Assembly: GCF_036488675.1 (NCBI RefSeq)
Contig: NZ_CP133150.1
Location: 62,001-126,000 of the forward strand
Direction of reading: 5' to 3'
Length of the DNA: 64,000 bases
From: Sinorhizobium chiapasense
GTDB lineage: Bacteria; Pseudomonadota; Alphaproteobacteria; Rhizobiales; Rhizobiaceae
The notes under the pieces are model-generated. The model made no database searches and was not told the DNA's origin. It worked only from the letters and a program-made list of their open reading frames with translations. The position numbers and the translations under genes were made by a program. This document shows, in pieces, positions 1 through 7,270 of the stretch (position 1 is its first letter; the number at the start of each line of letters is the position of its first letter).

Positions 1-484
1 TGAGCGAGGCAAGCTGCTGCGACAGGCGCTCTGCTTCCCGGCGCACTTGCGCGTCATAGTCGACCATGGCGCCGACGGAAGGGTCGTTGCGGCCGTAATA
101 GGACTGAAGCATCACGGTCTCGGCCCGGGCAGCGTCCGCGCCCGCGCCAGCGGCGAGCCGGTAATAGCCGTCGAGAAGGGTCGCCGTGGCCTTGAGGTTC
201 AGGCACGGATCGAAGGCATCGGAAACTGAGAGATTAAGCTTCTGAAGCTCTTCGATGCCGATAGCGCCAAGCCCAAGCTGGATGTCCTGATGCTCAGCCA
301 TCAGAGAGGTGGCGATTTCGACCGCCGCGGCCTTTGACGCCGGTTGGGCGGCAAGCGGCGGACCGCTGTTAATACGAATGTTGAACGCCCGAAACCGGCT
401 CTCGAGGCTAACGATGGCGGCGAGGGTCTCCACCTCAATGCGTGGCGCACAAGCCTCGGCAAGATCGACGAATGCCACACCCAT
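1..484 (-). CDS. virB1: VirB1-like lytic transglycosylase, partial (C-terminus beyond window)
   Basis: The minus-strand frame is open from an ATG at 484 to the window edge, so the C-terminus is missing. The product resembles VirB1/SLT-type peptidoglycan lytic transglycosylases, which open the cell wall for assembly of a type IV secretion system. An S-L-E-S-R-F segment near residues 27-32 fits the catalytic-glutamate motif. A Q-L-G-L-G-A-I-G stretch resembles the family's G-L-x-Q-I region but lacks the usual Gln. The ATG lies two bases after the TGA of the TrbM-like gene, which suggests translational coupling in one operon. The rest of virB should lie to the left of the window. No clear signal peptide follows this ATG; a start further upstream is possible. 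Confidence 0.72.
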   Translation of the reverse strand, partial: MGVAFVDLAEACAPRIEVETLAAIVSLESRFRAFNIRINSGPPLAAQPASKAAAVEIATSLMAEHQDIQLGLGAIGIEELQKLNLSVSDAFDPCLNLKATATLLDGYYRLAAGAGADAARAETVMLQSYYGRNDPSVGAMVDYDAQVRREAERLSQQLASL

Positions 485-486
485 CG

Positions 487-1026
487 TCAGTACCAGACCC
501 TGTGCGTGCCGGAGCCGTCGATGGTGACGTCGACATAATGCGGCTGTGACCGCGTATTCGGTCGCGTGATCCGATACGCCATGCATCGCATGCTGCCGTT
601 CACCTTCTTCCAACGGGGAGACACGAGCGAACCGGAACTATTGTTGCGTCTATCCCGGTCGAAACTGCACAACGCCTCGCTGACCTCCTGCAGGGACTGG
701 GACACGCAGGTTGCCTGCTGACCGCGCGGGCCGTAATCCCCGACCAGCTTGTAGCCTGCGTCGCAGAAGTACGGCTCGTAGCCGGGCCGCGAGCTCTTGA
801 AGCCGACGCCACTGCAGGTCGGGAACGAATGTCCCTTGGCAAGCTCCCGCCAGAGTCTCTCGACTGGCGGCCGGCATTGTGCGAATTCAGTTGGACCGCC
901 GGGATTGGAGAGACACAGGATAACCTCGCATCCCCAATCATCGGCGCGCGCATGACTACCGGAAATGAGATAGAGTGGTACTGTGCAGCAGACGGCGAGC
1001 AACGGATTGAGCAGAAGGTTTTTCAT
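487..1026 (-). CDS. TrbM/KikA-like conjugal transfer protein, secreted
   Basis: A 179-residue product starting at the ATG at 1026, which follows a GGAGAGG ribosome site about six bases upstream. A reading frame open to 1131 has no better start. Residues 1-27 form a signal peptide (M-K-N then a hydrophobic core ending S-H-A-R-A). The mature part begins D-D-W-G-C-E-V and has the motif C-L-S-N-P-G-G-P-T followed by R-L-W-R-E-L-A-K-G-H-S-F-P-T-C, which I recognise from the TrbM/KikA family beside rhizobial and IncN-type mating-pair genes. Several conserved cysteines suggest periplasmic disulfides. It is the first gene of the virB-type operon running left. The start region faces rctA, and 1027-1124 must hold both promoters. 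Confidence 0.75.
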   Translation of the reverse strand: MKNLLLNPLLAVCCTVPLYLISGSHARADDWGCEVILCLSNPGGPTEFAQCRPPVERLWRELAKGHSFPTCSGVGFKSSRPGYEPYFCDAGYKLVGDYGPRGQQATCVSQSLQEVSEALCSFDRDRRNNSSGSLVSPRWKKVNGSMRCMAYRITRPNTRSQPHYVDVTIDGSGTHRVWY

Positions 1027-1124
1027 GGGATAGCCTCTCCGAAACGACGGAACGCAATCGCAGACGGGACGAATCAGCCCGTTCTCGCATCTCTCGTACT
1101 TGCGTATATAACACAGTTTAAAAT

Positions 1125-1478
1125 ATGACAAGAGCGCTCAAGACGCACTGGCACAACATTGCATTCAACGGCCTGATCCTGCAGGAGATCGTCGATCATC
1201 CGCTCGACGACGAGACCCCACAGGCGCGGTTAAAGGAGATCGGCATGATGACGGTTCTCTATGCGATGAGTCAGGCCCATCAACCGCTAACCCTCACGAA
1301 TATATCGGAACTTTTGAAGCTCACGCGAAGTGGGGCGAAGGAGACAGTCGATCTTCTGGTAAAGCGAGGAATGCTGACCCAGACCATGGTCAAGAACTCG
1401 ATGGGCCGTGGGACCGCGCGGCAGTTCGAGATTTCGAAGGAGCTTTTGGACAAGCTGAGTTCCTTTCAAAGCGTATGA
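1125..1478 (+). CDS. rctA: RctA-like winged-helix repressor of conjugation
   Basis: A 117-residue protein with a winged-helix layout: a helical N-terminus, a central A-M-S-Q-A-H-Q-P-L-T-L-T-N-I-S-E-L-L-style helix-turn-helix, a recognition helix around T-R-S-G-A-K-E-T-V-D-L-L-V-K-R-G, and a basic wing. Its place, divergent from the TrbM/virB genes, matches rctA of rhizobial pSym plasmids. RctA represses virB and tra genes and keeps the symbiotic plasmid non-conjugative under laboratory conditions. The name rests on context and general resemblance from memory. A generic MarR-like regulator is the alternative. The start ATG follows an A/T-rich stretch without a strong ribosome site. Confidence 0.6.
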   Translation: MTRALKTHWHNIAFNGLILQEIVDHPLDDETPQARLKEIGMMTVLYAMSQAHQPLTLTNISELLKLTRSGAKETVDLLVKRGMLTQTMVKNSMGRGTARQFEISKELLDKLSSFQSV

Positions 1479-1915
1479 GGCGACAAATTTTAGTGACGAA
1501 TTTTTCGCTTTGACCTTGGCGTGCCTTAGGATGATTCGACCCGGTGCCAGACAAAGCCTCGCCTTCCTCTGCGGCCGCCATCCCGTTTAGACGCGAACGG
1601 TGTACTTGCGCCGACACGCGGGTATACCGCTGGAGTCCGCCCCTACTGGAACGAAGCAAGCAAGCAGGCGCCCCCTGTTTGCTCCCTCGAGGGAGCATGA
1701 CGGTTCTGAACGCCAGCAGCGTCGAGACGGTCGCTCGCGTGAAGTCCGTCAGCACTTTGGAATGGCGCGGATAATGCAGGGCGGTAAGGCAAACAGAGAG
1801 GCCGGCGGAAAGCCGCGGCCCATGAAGAAGGTCAACAACCTCCAGAGGGGAACTGCCTGTGCGGCGGTAGTGGCAGGGAAATGACCGCCATCCTTTACCG
1901 GCGAACGAAGCAGTT
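1479..1915. other. 437-bp intergenic stretch with no supported gene
   Basis: Frames open on both strands here have biased, Arg/Ser-rich translations that run across both neighbouring genes, so I read them as non-coding. The one clear structure is the 18-bp palindrome at 1680-1697. Confidence 0.5.
1680..1697. repeat. 18-bp perfect palindrome
   Basis: TGCTCCCTCGAGGGAGCA is its own reverse complement. It lies 200 bp downstream of rctA, between rctA and the alpha-CTD-like gene. There is no adjacent T-run, so a terminator is not indicated; a protein-binding site is possible. Confidence 0.6.
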
Positions 1916-2164
1916 TCAGTCGAAGGGCTTGTCGCCATCGCGGAGCTTTTGCCTCGCGCGAGCTTCCCGGACCGCCCGGACGTCACGCAAGCCCATCCCT
2001 GGTTCGCGAAGCAAGTCGATGTCGGTCATATTGTCGAAGTCGCTAAGCCGGGTGAAGCAGGCGTTGCGCAACACCCGTATGACCTTTGCCGGCAGATCCG
2101 TGTTTTCCAGTAGGTCGGGATGATCTTCCGGCAGAAATTCTGGCGACATGTGTGGGATCGGCAA
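1916..2164 (-). CDS. Small RNA-polymerase-alpha-CTD-like protein
   Basis: An 82-residue protein. Its second half (D-L-P-A-K-V-I-R-V-L, then a segment like T-D-I-D-L-L-R-E-P-G-M-G-L-R) has the helix-hairpin-helix pattern of the RNA polymerase alpha subunit C-terminal domain, which binds UP elements and activators. No N-terminal assembly domain is present, so it is a stand-alone alpha-CTD module. The preferred start is the TTG at 2164, which follows GGAGAG by about seven bases. An in-frame ATG at 2149 lacks a ribosome site. It lies between the conjugation genes and repC and could act as a transcription modulator or plasmid accessory protein. Function is inferred from the fold pattern only. Confidence 0.6.
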   Translation of the reverse strand: MPIPHMSPEFLPEDHPDLLENTDLPAKVIRVLRNACFTRLSDFDNMTDIDLLREPGMGLRDVRAVREARARQKLRDGDKPFD

Positions 2165-2224
2165 AGTTCTCTCCTTCGATGGTTGGCAGTCCTCGGATTA
2201 GATATCGCGGAACCTGGGATGGCT

Positions 2225-2242
2225 ACTGTAGAATCCTACAGT
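2225..2242. repeat. Inverted repeat ACTGTAG-N4-CTACAGT downstream of repC
   Basis: A perfect 7-bp inverted repeat with a 4-bp loop. A third copy of CTACAGT sits at 2253-2259. It lies between the end of repC and the alpha-CTD-like gene. It could be a short hairpin or a regulator site; no T-run follows on either strand. Confidence 0.5.
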
Positions 2243-2355
2243 GCTCGCACCGCTACAGTGGGCTGGAATATCGATGTCCGGGACAGTCGATGTCGCTTGA
2301 CGCTGACGAGCGTTGATTCAAGCTGGCATCGGCAGCAGCGAACAAGCATCGCCCA

Positions 2356-3651
2356 TCAGCCGACATCTTGCCGCGCTCCGCCGTTCGCGCGCAATAGCGC
2401 CATCAACATGGGCCCGATTGCGAACTCGCCTTTCTTGGTTCTTAGGGTCAAATCCCGCAGATAACCCCCGGCTGAATTGATATGCCCTCCCCTCTCCAGG
2501 ATGCAGGCCATCACAGTAGCAGCGTTTTCCGGACCCATGGCTGAGCAGGCTTCCTCAAATGCAGAGGGACTGACACGAAGCATCGTTCGCACGACGATAG
2601 CTGCCGAAACCAGGTCCCGCCAGTTGCCAATCGTTCCGCCCGGAGCGTAGTCGGTGATTTGCGGGCATGCTCGGAGCACAAAGCCGAGGGGGAAGGATTT
2701 GAGGAGGTGCCCAGAGACGGAATCCGTCTGACGAAGCACTTTGCTGGCTCGCTTTCCAAAAGAGATTACTTGGCCCTCGGTTGCCGCACCGGTGCTCGGG
2801 GCATTGTCGGCAACGGCGGGTGCGTCCTCCTTTGCCTCGAAGCTTGGTTCAAATTCATAGATGGAGTAAGTATCTGAATCCTGTTTGTGGCGCTCACGTT
2901 GAGACTCATTGGCGCTCATTTTTTGAGTTTTAACCTTTGTTTCCAAGATGTTGAGGACCTTGGCTCGTAAAAGCATCATCTCTTCGACTACCGGTTCGAG
3001 GTTTTCGAGGTTTTTGACGCGGGGAATCTTGGTGAGGAGCATCCGGAACGACGACGAAATGCCCTCCCAATCTCCTGGAAGTCCCTCTTCGACGGCTGCC
3101 GCAATTAGTTTGGAGATATCGCGTCGGCAGACGCTCAGCCGCTCCTTGGCAGCGCTCAGCAGCTCACGATCGGCCACGGCCTGAGCAGCTAGGCGCTCAA
3201 TTTCAGTCGCACGCGCCAACAGCGGCGCGACACTGAAGCCGAACGCCTCTCCAATATCCCCTCGCCTGTCACGTCGCGCGTAACGCTTTCCATTAGGGCT
3301 ATCCTTGCGAGCGATGAGACCCGCGTCGACCAGCACGGCGAGGTGCCGTCTCAGCGTCGCTGCGGTCATTCCGCGGGCACGAAGGGAAAGCTGTGCGTTC
3401 GAGGGGAAGACGATCAGGCCGCTTGCTTCGGAAAGGTCGTCCTCCGGGTAGAACGTCAAAAGTGCGTCCAGGACGGTGAGCGCTCGATCAGTTACCCCAA
3501 GCGCCGGCCGTGCTTCGCAAATAGCCCGGAACAGCTTCCATTTGTTGCGCTTCATTCCCGGGTCGATGGTCTCGGTAAGTTTCTGCCTTGCCAGCATGCC
3601 AAGTGACATCGGCCGCCGCCCAAACGGCGTCGTCGCATATCCCATTTCCAT
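2356..3651 (-). CDS. repC: Plasmid replication initiator RepC
   Basis: RepC binds the origin inside its own gene and starts replication of repABC plasmids. The product is 431 residues, within the usual 400-440. The N-terminus T-T-P-F-G-R-R-P-M-S-L-G-M-L-A is characteristic of the family. A helix-turn-helix follows near residues 80-110 (S-N-A-Q-L-S-L-R-A-R-G-M-T-A-A-T-L-R-R-H-L). I prefer the ATG at 3651 (M-E-M-G-Y) because AGAGG lies just upstream; a start at 3669 is possible. It is the last gene of the repABC operon, separated from repB by about 180 bp that encode the antisense ctRNA, which controls repC translation and transcription in this family. Residues 240-300 are low-complexity and AT-rich in DNA. 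Confidence 0.93.
   Translation of the reverse strand: MEMGYATTPFGRRPMSLGMLARQKLTETIDPGMKRNKWKLFRAICEARPALGVTDRALTVLDALLTFYPEDDLSEASGLIVFPSNAQLSLRARGMTAATLRRHLAVLVDAGLIARKDSPNGKRYARRDRRGDIGEAFGFSVAPLLARATEIERLAAQAVADRELLSAAKERLSVCRRDISKLIAAAVEEGLPGDWEGISSSFRMLLTKIPRVKNLENLEPVVEEMMLLRAKVLNILETKVKTQKMSANESQRERHKQDSDTYSIYEFEPSFEAKEDAPAVADNAPSTGAATEGQVISFGKRASKVLRQTDSVSGHLLKSFPLGFVLRACPQITDYAPGGTIGNWRDLVSAAIVVRTMLRVSPSAFEEACSAMGPENAATVMACILERGGHINSAGGYLRDLTLRTKKGEFAIGPMLMALLRANGGARQDVG
2860..2960. other. AT-rich segment inside repC, candidate oriV
   Basis: In studied repABC plasmids the origin lies within repC, at an AT-rich stretch. This roughly 100-bp piece is clearly richer in A/T than the rest of the gene and includes T-runs and the segment around 2920-2945. 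This is placement by analogy, not proof. Confidence 0.4.
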
Positions 3652-3708
3652 TGCCTCTACCTTCTTCAAGGCAAAAGAAATCTGCTCACCGAAGCGGTGC
3701 CAAGACTC

Positions 3709-3737
3709 TTGACAGTGATTCCCGGAAGTGCGATTCT
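3709..3737 (+). promoter_or_regulatory. Promoter of the repABC counter-transcribed RNA
   Basis: The -35 is a perfect TTGACA at 3709-3714. The -10 candidate is GATTCT at 3732-3737 with a 17-bp spacer. It points against repABC, as expected for the incompatibility RNA of this plasmid family. Confidence 0.65.
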
Positions 3738-3743
3738 CTAGCT

Positions 3744-3798
3744 GCTAAACATCGAAAAGGGCTTCCGTGACGGCGACGTTCGGGGGCTTTTTTCTTTT
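3744..3798 (+). ncRNA. repABC antisense ctRNA (incompatibility RNA)
   Basis: A roughly 50-nt RNA is predicted from just after the TTGACA/GATTCT promoter to the T-run at 3788-3798. It lies in the repB-repC gap on the strand opposite to repABC, the standard place of the ctRNA that blocks repC expression and sets copy number and incompatibility. It ends in the hairpin described at 3753-3798. Size and position fit known ctRNAs; the exact ends are inferred. Confidence 0.7.
3753..3798 (+). terminator. Rho-independent terminator of the ctRNA
   Basis: AAAAGGGCTTCCG pairs, with some G-U pairs, with CGGGGGCTTTTTT around a 13-nt loop. TTTTTTCTTTT follows. The same sequence read in the repABC mRNA can fold as part of the RepC leader. 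Confidence 0.65.
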
Positions 3799-3829
3799 GC
3801 GGTACTCTCCTGATTATAACGACGTGAAC

Positions 3830-4849
3830 TCAGTTCTTGGAGCGAGACTCTTCGAACAGTGACTGGAGCCGATCGAGGACAAAGGCTGCGAACTCCGGCG
3901 CCTCCTTTCGATCGATGATAATTTCGACCTTCGCATCATTATGTGTAACTTTGGCGAGGCGCGCGCCTGCACGTGTGGACCAAACGTCCGCCTTCGCTTT
4001 CTTCGGTCGCGGCTTCAGATGAGCGAGAAGCTCCTTGAACTTTACTTCCGAGGCTAAGCCCTGAGTGTCTTGTGCACCAAGAAAGCTGACAGCACGCTCC
4101 AGTGACTTCGAGTTCGAAAGCAGATCGGCAAGCTCGATCCAGCTCCGCCGGCCAACACCTGGAGCAGGTCCAATCGAGTCGATTATGTCATCGGGTATCC
4201 GAGACACCACGGACAACATGTTCGAAAGGTCACTCTTGTAAACCGACATGGCAGCCATGATCACATCGCGTGAAAAGCGCTGCTGCAGACGTTCAGCAAA
4301 ACGAGCTTTCTCGATGTAGGTTAGATCCTGGCGCTCACTATTCTCCTGTCCCTGGGCGACAACCAACTGCTCATCGGTCAGCTCTCGAACGATCGCCTTT
4401 ACTTGAATCCCCAGATCGCTAATGGCGCGAAGGCGTCGATGTCCAAAGGCAATTTGATACCGGCCGGGACTTTCGGGGTGCGGTCGGACCAGGATAGGAA
4501 CTTGCTGACCCTGATCGCGGATCGAGGCGACCAGACGATCGTGCGCCTCTGTAGCCCCAAGCATGCGGTCGGGTATGAACGACGGATCTATGTTCGCCGT
4601 GTCCAGTGAAACGACTGTTTGGCCTTCTGAGAGGCGTTTCTCGATTTCCTCGGCACGACGACTGCGTTCACTGACCTCGCTTAAAGACTGACCTATAGCG
4701 CCGACCGGGGAATGTGAGGCGTCCTGAATAAGTTCGGGCGAGCCAAGAATTGGGCGAATACGGCTTTTGGGCGCCCGGACCTCCCCGACGCTGTCAGCAA
4801 CAGGTGCGGCCGGTTGACTAAGATTAGCGAAGACATCCTTCCTGCTCAT
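3830..4849 (-). CDS. repB: Plasmid partition protein RepB (ParB family)
   Basis: A 339-residue ParB-type centromere-binding protein. The N-terminal region is variable. A ParB/Srx-like segment follows around residues 100-190, with G-Q-Q-V-P-I-L-V-R-P-H and G-H-R-R-L-R-A, the motif of the ParB nucleotide-binding fold. A DNA-binding helical region follows (residues 190-260), then a C-terminal dimerisation end. With RepA it segregates the plasmid. Its ATG overlaps the end of repA by 4 bp (ATGA type), so the two are translationally coupled. Length and order fit the family. Confidence 0.93.
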   Translation of the reverse strand: MSRKDVFANLSQPAAPVADSVGEVRAPKSRIRPILGSPELIQDASHSPVGAIGQSLSEVSERSRRAEEIEKRLSEGQTVVSLDTANIDPSFIPDRMLGATEAHDRLVASIRDQGQQVPILVRPHPESPGRYQIAFGHRRLRAISDLGIQVKAIVRELTDEQLVVAQGQENSERQDLTYIEKARFAERLQQRFSRDVIMAAMSVYKSDLSNMLSVVSRIPDDIIDSIGPAPGVGRRSWIELADLLSNSKSLERAVSFLGAQDTQGLASEVKFKELLAHLKPRPKKAKADVWSTRAGARLAKVTHNDAKVEIIIDRKEAPEFAAFVLDRLQSLFEESRSKN

Positions 4850-6060
4850 GCTGCCCTACCCCACGCTTTCTTGATCAACCCCTCGATTTCGGCGTTGACA
4901 TTGTTCATGGATTCGAGTGCCCGATCGTAGGTCGAGCGCGTGAATTGGCTCCGCTCGACTTCGAAGAGTGTTTGATTAGTCAGGCCTGCGTCCGAGACGG
5001 CGGTACTTTTCAGCATTGGATGGATCAATACGTGATCCCCAAATATCGATCGAAGGAAAGCGACCATCTGGTTCTGGGGGCCGTCGCTTGGTTCGAACCT
5101 GGTTACCAGATAGCGCATCCATTTGTAGTCAGTACGCGCTCCAGCTGCGGATATCTCCTCCAGCAGATCTCCTGTCATCGCAAGGAACTGGTTCATTGAC
5201 ATCACATCGAGCATTTGCGGATGAACAGTGACCAACACCGAGGTGGCGGCGGTGAGTGCAGATAACGTCAGGTAGCCAAGTTGCGGTGGGCAATCGATAA
5301 CCACGACATCATATAGGTTTTGAGCTTGCGCAATTGCTTGCCCGATTCTGGCAAAAAAGAGCGTGTCGCCCGGCTGACGCTTCATCAGAGCGCGAGGCGT
5401 GTCATGCTCAAATTCCATGAGTTCTAGATTACCGGGAATTAAGTGCAGATCAGGAATGTACGTAGCTCTCACTACCTCTGCAATTGGCCTTTGTTCGCCA
5501 TCGTAGCGTATAGCCCCGTAGAGCGTCTCGTTAGGGCCGACGTCGATTTCAGGCTGATGACCGAATAGTGCTGAAAGGCTTGCCTGTGGATCAAGGTCAA
5601 TTGCGAGAACACGGTAGCCTCTCAGCGCCAGAAACTGCGCCAGATGGGCAGACGTGGTTGTTTTTCCCGATCCTCCTTTGAAGTTCATGACCGCGATCAC
5701 CTGTAACTCTTCGTCGACCCGACGGTGAGGAAGATACCGACGCCCCCCCCGCGTACCCTGGTCCAACTGTTTCCTCAGCTCGTGAATGTCCTCCACCGAG
5801 TAACTCCGGCGTCCGCCGCTTTGGCTTGCTGCCAAATTTGGCATTTCAGCCGCTACTTGGCGCAGGTAGCCCTCCCCTATTCCGATGAGCTTAGAAGTCT
5901 CGGCTGGGGTGAAATTTCGAATGCCTTTTTCCGCATGCGGCGGGAACACACTCGCGTTGTGGGCCTGAAGCTGTTGAGACAGCGCCGACGAATGCCGCTG
6001 AATCAGCCCTTTGAGATCTGAGACGCTTGTGGCTATGATCTTCTCAGCGATCGGAGTCAT
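4846..6060 (-). CDS. repA: Plasmid partition ATPase RepA (ParA family)
   Basis: A 404-residue Walker-type ATPase. An N-terminal winged-helix/MerR-like DNA-binding region (residues 40-100, F-T-P-A-E-T-S-K-L-I-G-I) represses the operon in this family. The deviant Walker A is K-G-G-S-G-K-T-T near residue 131, followed by D-L-D-P-Q-A-S. The Walker B region reads V-V-V-I-D-C-P-P-Q. It drives plasmid segregation with RepB and autoregulates repABC. It is the first gene of the operon. The upstream 6061-6130 region holds the promoter and a 10-bp inverted repeat that may be its operator. Confidence 0.94.
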   Translation of the reverse strand: MTPIAEKIIATSVSDLKGLIQRHSSALSQQLQAHNASVFPPHAEKGIRNFTPAETSKLIGIGEGYLRQVAAEMPNLAASQSGGRRSYSVEDIHELRKQLDQGTRGGRRYLPHRRVDEELQVIAVMNFKGGSGKTTTSAHLAQFLALRGYRVLAIDLDPQASLSALFGHQPEIDVGPNETLYGAIRYDGEQRPIAEVVRATYIPDLHLIPGNLELMEFEHDTPRALMKRQPGDTLFFARIGQAIAQAQNLYDVVVIDCPPQLGYLTLSALTAATSVLVTVHPQMLDVMSMNQFLAMTGDLLEEISAAGARTDYKWMRYLVTRFEPSDGPQNQMVAFLRSIFGDHVLIHPMLKSTAVSDAGLTNQTLFEVERSQFTRSTYDRALESMNNVNAEIEGLIKKAWGRAA

Positions 6061-6081
6061 GCTCTTTCAATCCAAATTTCG

Positions 6082-6124
6082 CAACTGCGGTTTTTTGCGA
6101 TGAATTCGGTTCACACCGCAGTTG
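6082..6124. promoter_or_regulatory. Inverted repeat upstream of repA, candidate operator or centromere site
   Basis: CAACTGCGGT at 6082-6091 is repeated as its exact reverse complement ACCGCAGTTG at 6115-6124, with 23 bp between. It begins 22 bp upstream of the repA start. RepA of this family represses its own promoter and parS sites often lie near the operon, so an operator or partition role is likely, though I cannot tell which. Confidence 0.6.
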
Positions 6125-6626
6125 AAATATAAGCTCCGATTCTCTCCCCGGGGGCAAGAGCTTTTTCGTTAATCAAAGGTTAACGGCCCGGCCGGTCAAA
6201 GCGCAGTTAGCCGCGGCTAACTCCGAGCCACATCTGGGGCGCTTATTTTCGGCGGGCGACTTGGTCGAAATTTCATCGCTCCTGCCTTCCCTCGGCGTTG
6301 CTGCGCGGTAGGCCAGCTTTATTGAGCACGGCGCGAACAATGCGAAAGCGGGCGCGACGAGTTGGGTGACCCACTTGGGTATTTTGCTCCATGCGTTCCG
6401 CAAAAGTCCAGGGACCCAAGTTGAGAACCCTCGGGCATTCAGGGGGGCATGAATTTCAGGAATGGGCACCTGATTACGCATCAGAAGACGGCGTGACACA
6501 CGCCTAACCGCGCCGCCCCTCCCCCAGCTTTGGCTGACGGCTTATTCGAGGGGAGCAGGACTGAACCTGGTTCTCTTGCTGATGGAACTAGTGACGTAAG
6601 CCGCTGCAACGACGGGCGCGCGCGGG
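6125..6626. other. 500-bp stretch upstream of repABC with no supported gene
   Basis: A minus-strand frame at 6173-6499 is open for 108 codons but has no family resemblance and poor composition; I do not call it. The area near repA should carry the repABC promoter. Confidence 0.4.
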
Positions 6627-7083
6627 CTACCAAGGGAGAGCGACGGTACCAAACATGAAGCGGGCAGTTTCCCTGTCCCCGGGCAGGGCGCTGGCAGCCG
6701 CCTCAGTGAACCGGCTGAAATAGCTGGGTAGCGAAGCGGCTGTATTGCCGACTGCTTCTCGAAGCAGTGCTCTTTCCTCTACGCTGTAAAAGGCTGGAAT
6801 TTGAGTCGGCCACGAGTCTTCTACAAACGGTGGCTTGTTCGGAGGCCACAGACATAATGAAATGAAGGCTGCCCGGTAATCTGCCTCCTCAGGCTGCTTA
6901 CGATCATTGCGCGTCGCGATTTCAGCAGCGATCGTTTGAGCCGAGGCGAGCAACCCGATGTAACGCGTGATATCCTCTGGCTTAGCCTCATTCCAATTGA
7001 TCTGGAGGCGTTGCTCGATCCCGTAATCTCGCGCGATTTCCTGAACTCTGGTGGATAAGGATGCGGGCGTCGCCGAGACGCAT
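6627..7083 (-). pseudogene. Unrecognised gene with a frameshift
   Basis: The ATG at 7083 overlaps the TGA of the upstream minus-strand remnant (TGATG). It opens M-R-L-G-D-A-R-I-L, then the useful frame changes. From about 7050 down to 6627 the continuation reads R-V-Q-E-I-A-R-D-Y-G-I-E-Q-R and runs for some 140 codons. Removing one base in GGATAAGG near 7055 (plus strand) would join the two parts. The product would be about 150 residues, mostly helical, family unknown. It lies just downstream of the recombinase, so it may be cargo of that element. Confidence 0.45.
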
Positions 7084-7253
7084 CAGATCTCGCTCATGAG
7101 CGCCTCGAAATTCGCGAGACAGAGGGCATAGCGCCGGTTCCCGCTATGGCCTTCCGGCGCCACGGCGCGAATCGGGGTGCCGGTTCCTTCAGTCGGAAAT
7201 TTCGATGGTCCTGCAAGGAATGCCAACCAGGCGAACCGGTAGGCACCAGTCAA
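7083..7253 (-). pseudogene. C-terminal remnant of an unknown gene
   Basis: A 57-codon frame from a TTG at 7253 (a stop codon lies just upstream) to the TGA at 7083. It reads like a real C-terminus (A-Y-R-F-A-W-L-A-F-L-A-G, ending E-A-L-M-S-E-I) and is coupled to the next frame. It abuts the 3' end of the recombinase gene, which suggests its 5' part was lost on integration. I do not recognise the family. Confidence 0.35.
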
Positions 7254-7270
7254 GGCTCCCTATCGCCGGC

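Noticed and set aside
1390..1986. 198-codon minus frame
   Set aside because: It overlaps two better genes, has Ser/Arg-rich composition and no ribosome site.
3715..3760. parS-like sequence in the repB-repC gap
   Set aside because: At least four mismatches to the GTT-x2-C-x-GC-x-G-x2-AAC pattern I remember.
6173..6499. 108-codon minus frame upstream of repA
   Set aside because: No start signal, no family, and it falls in the expected leader region.
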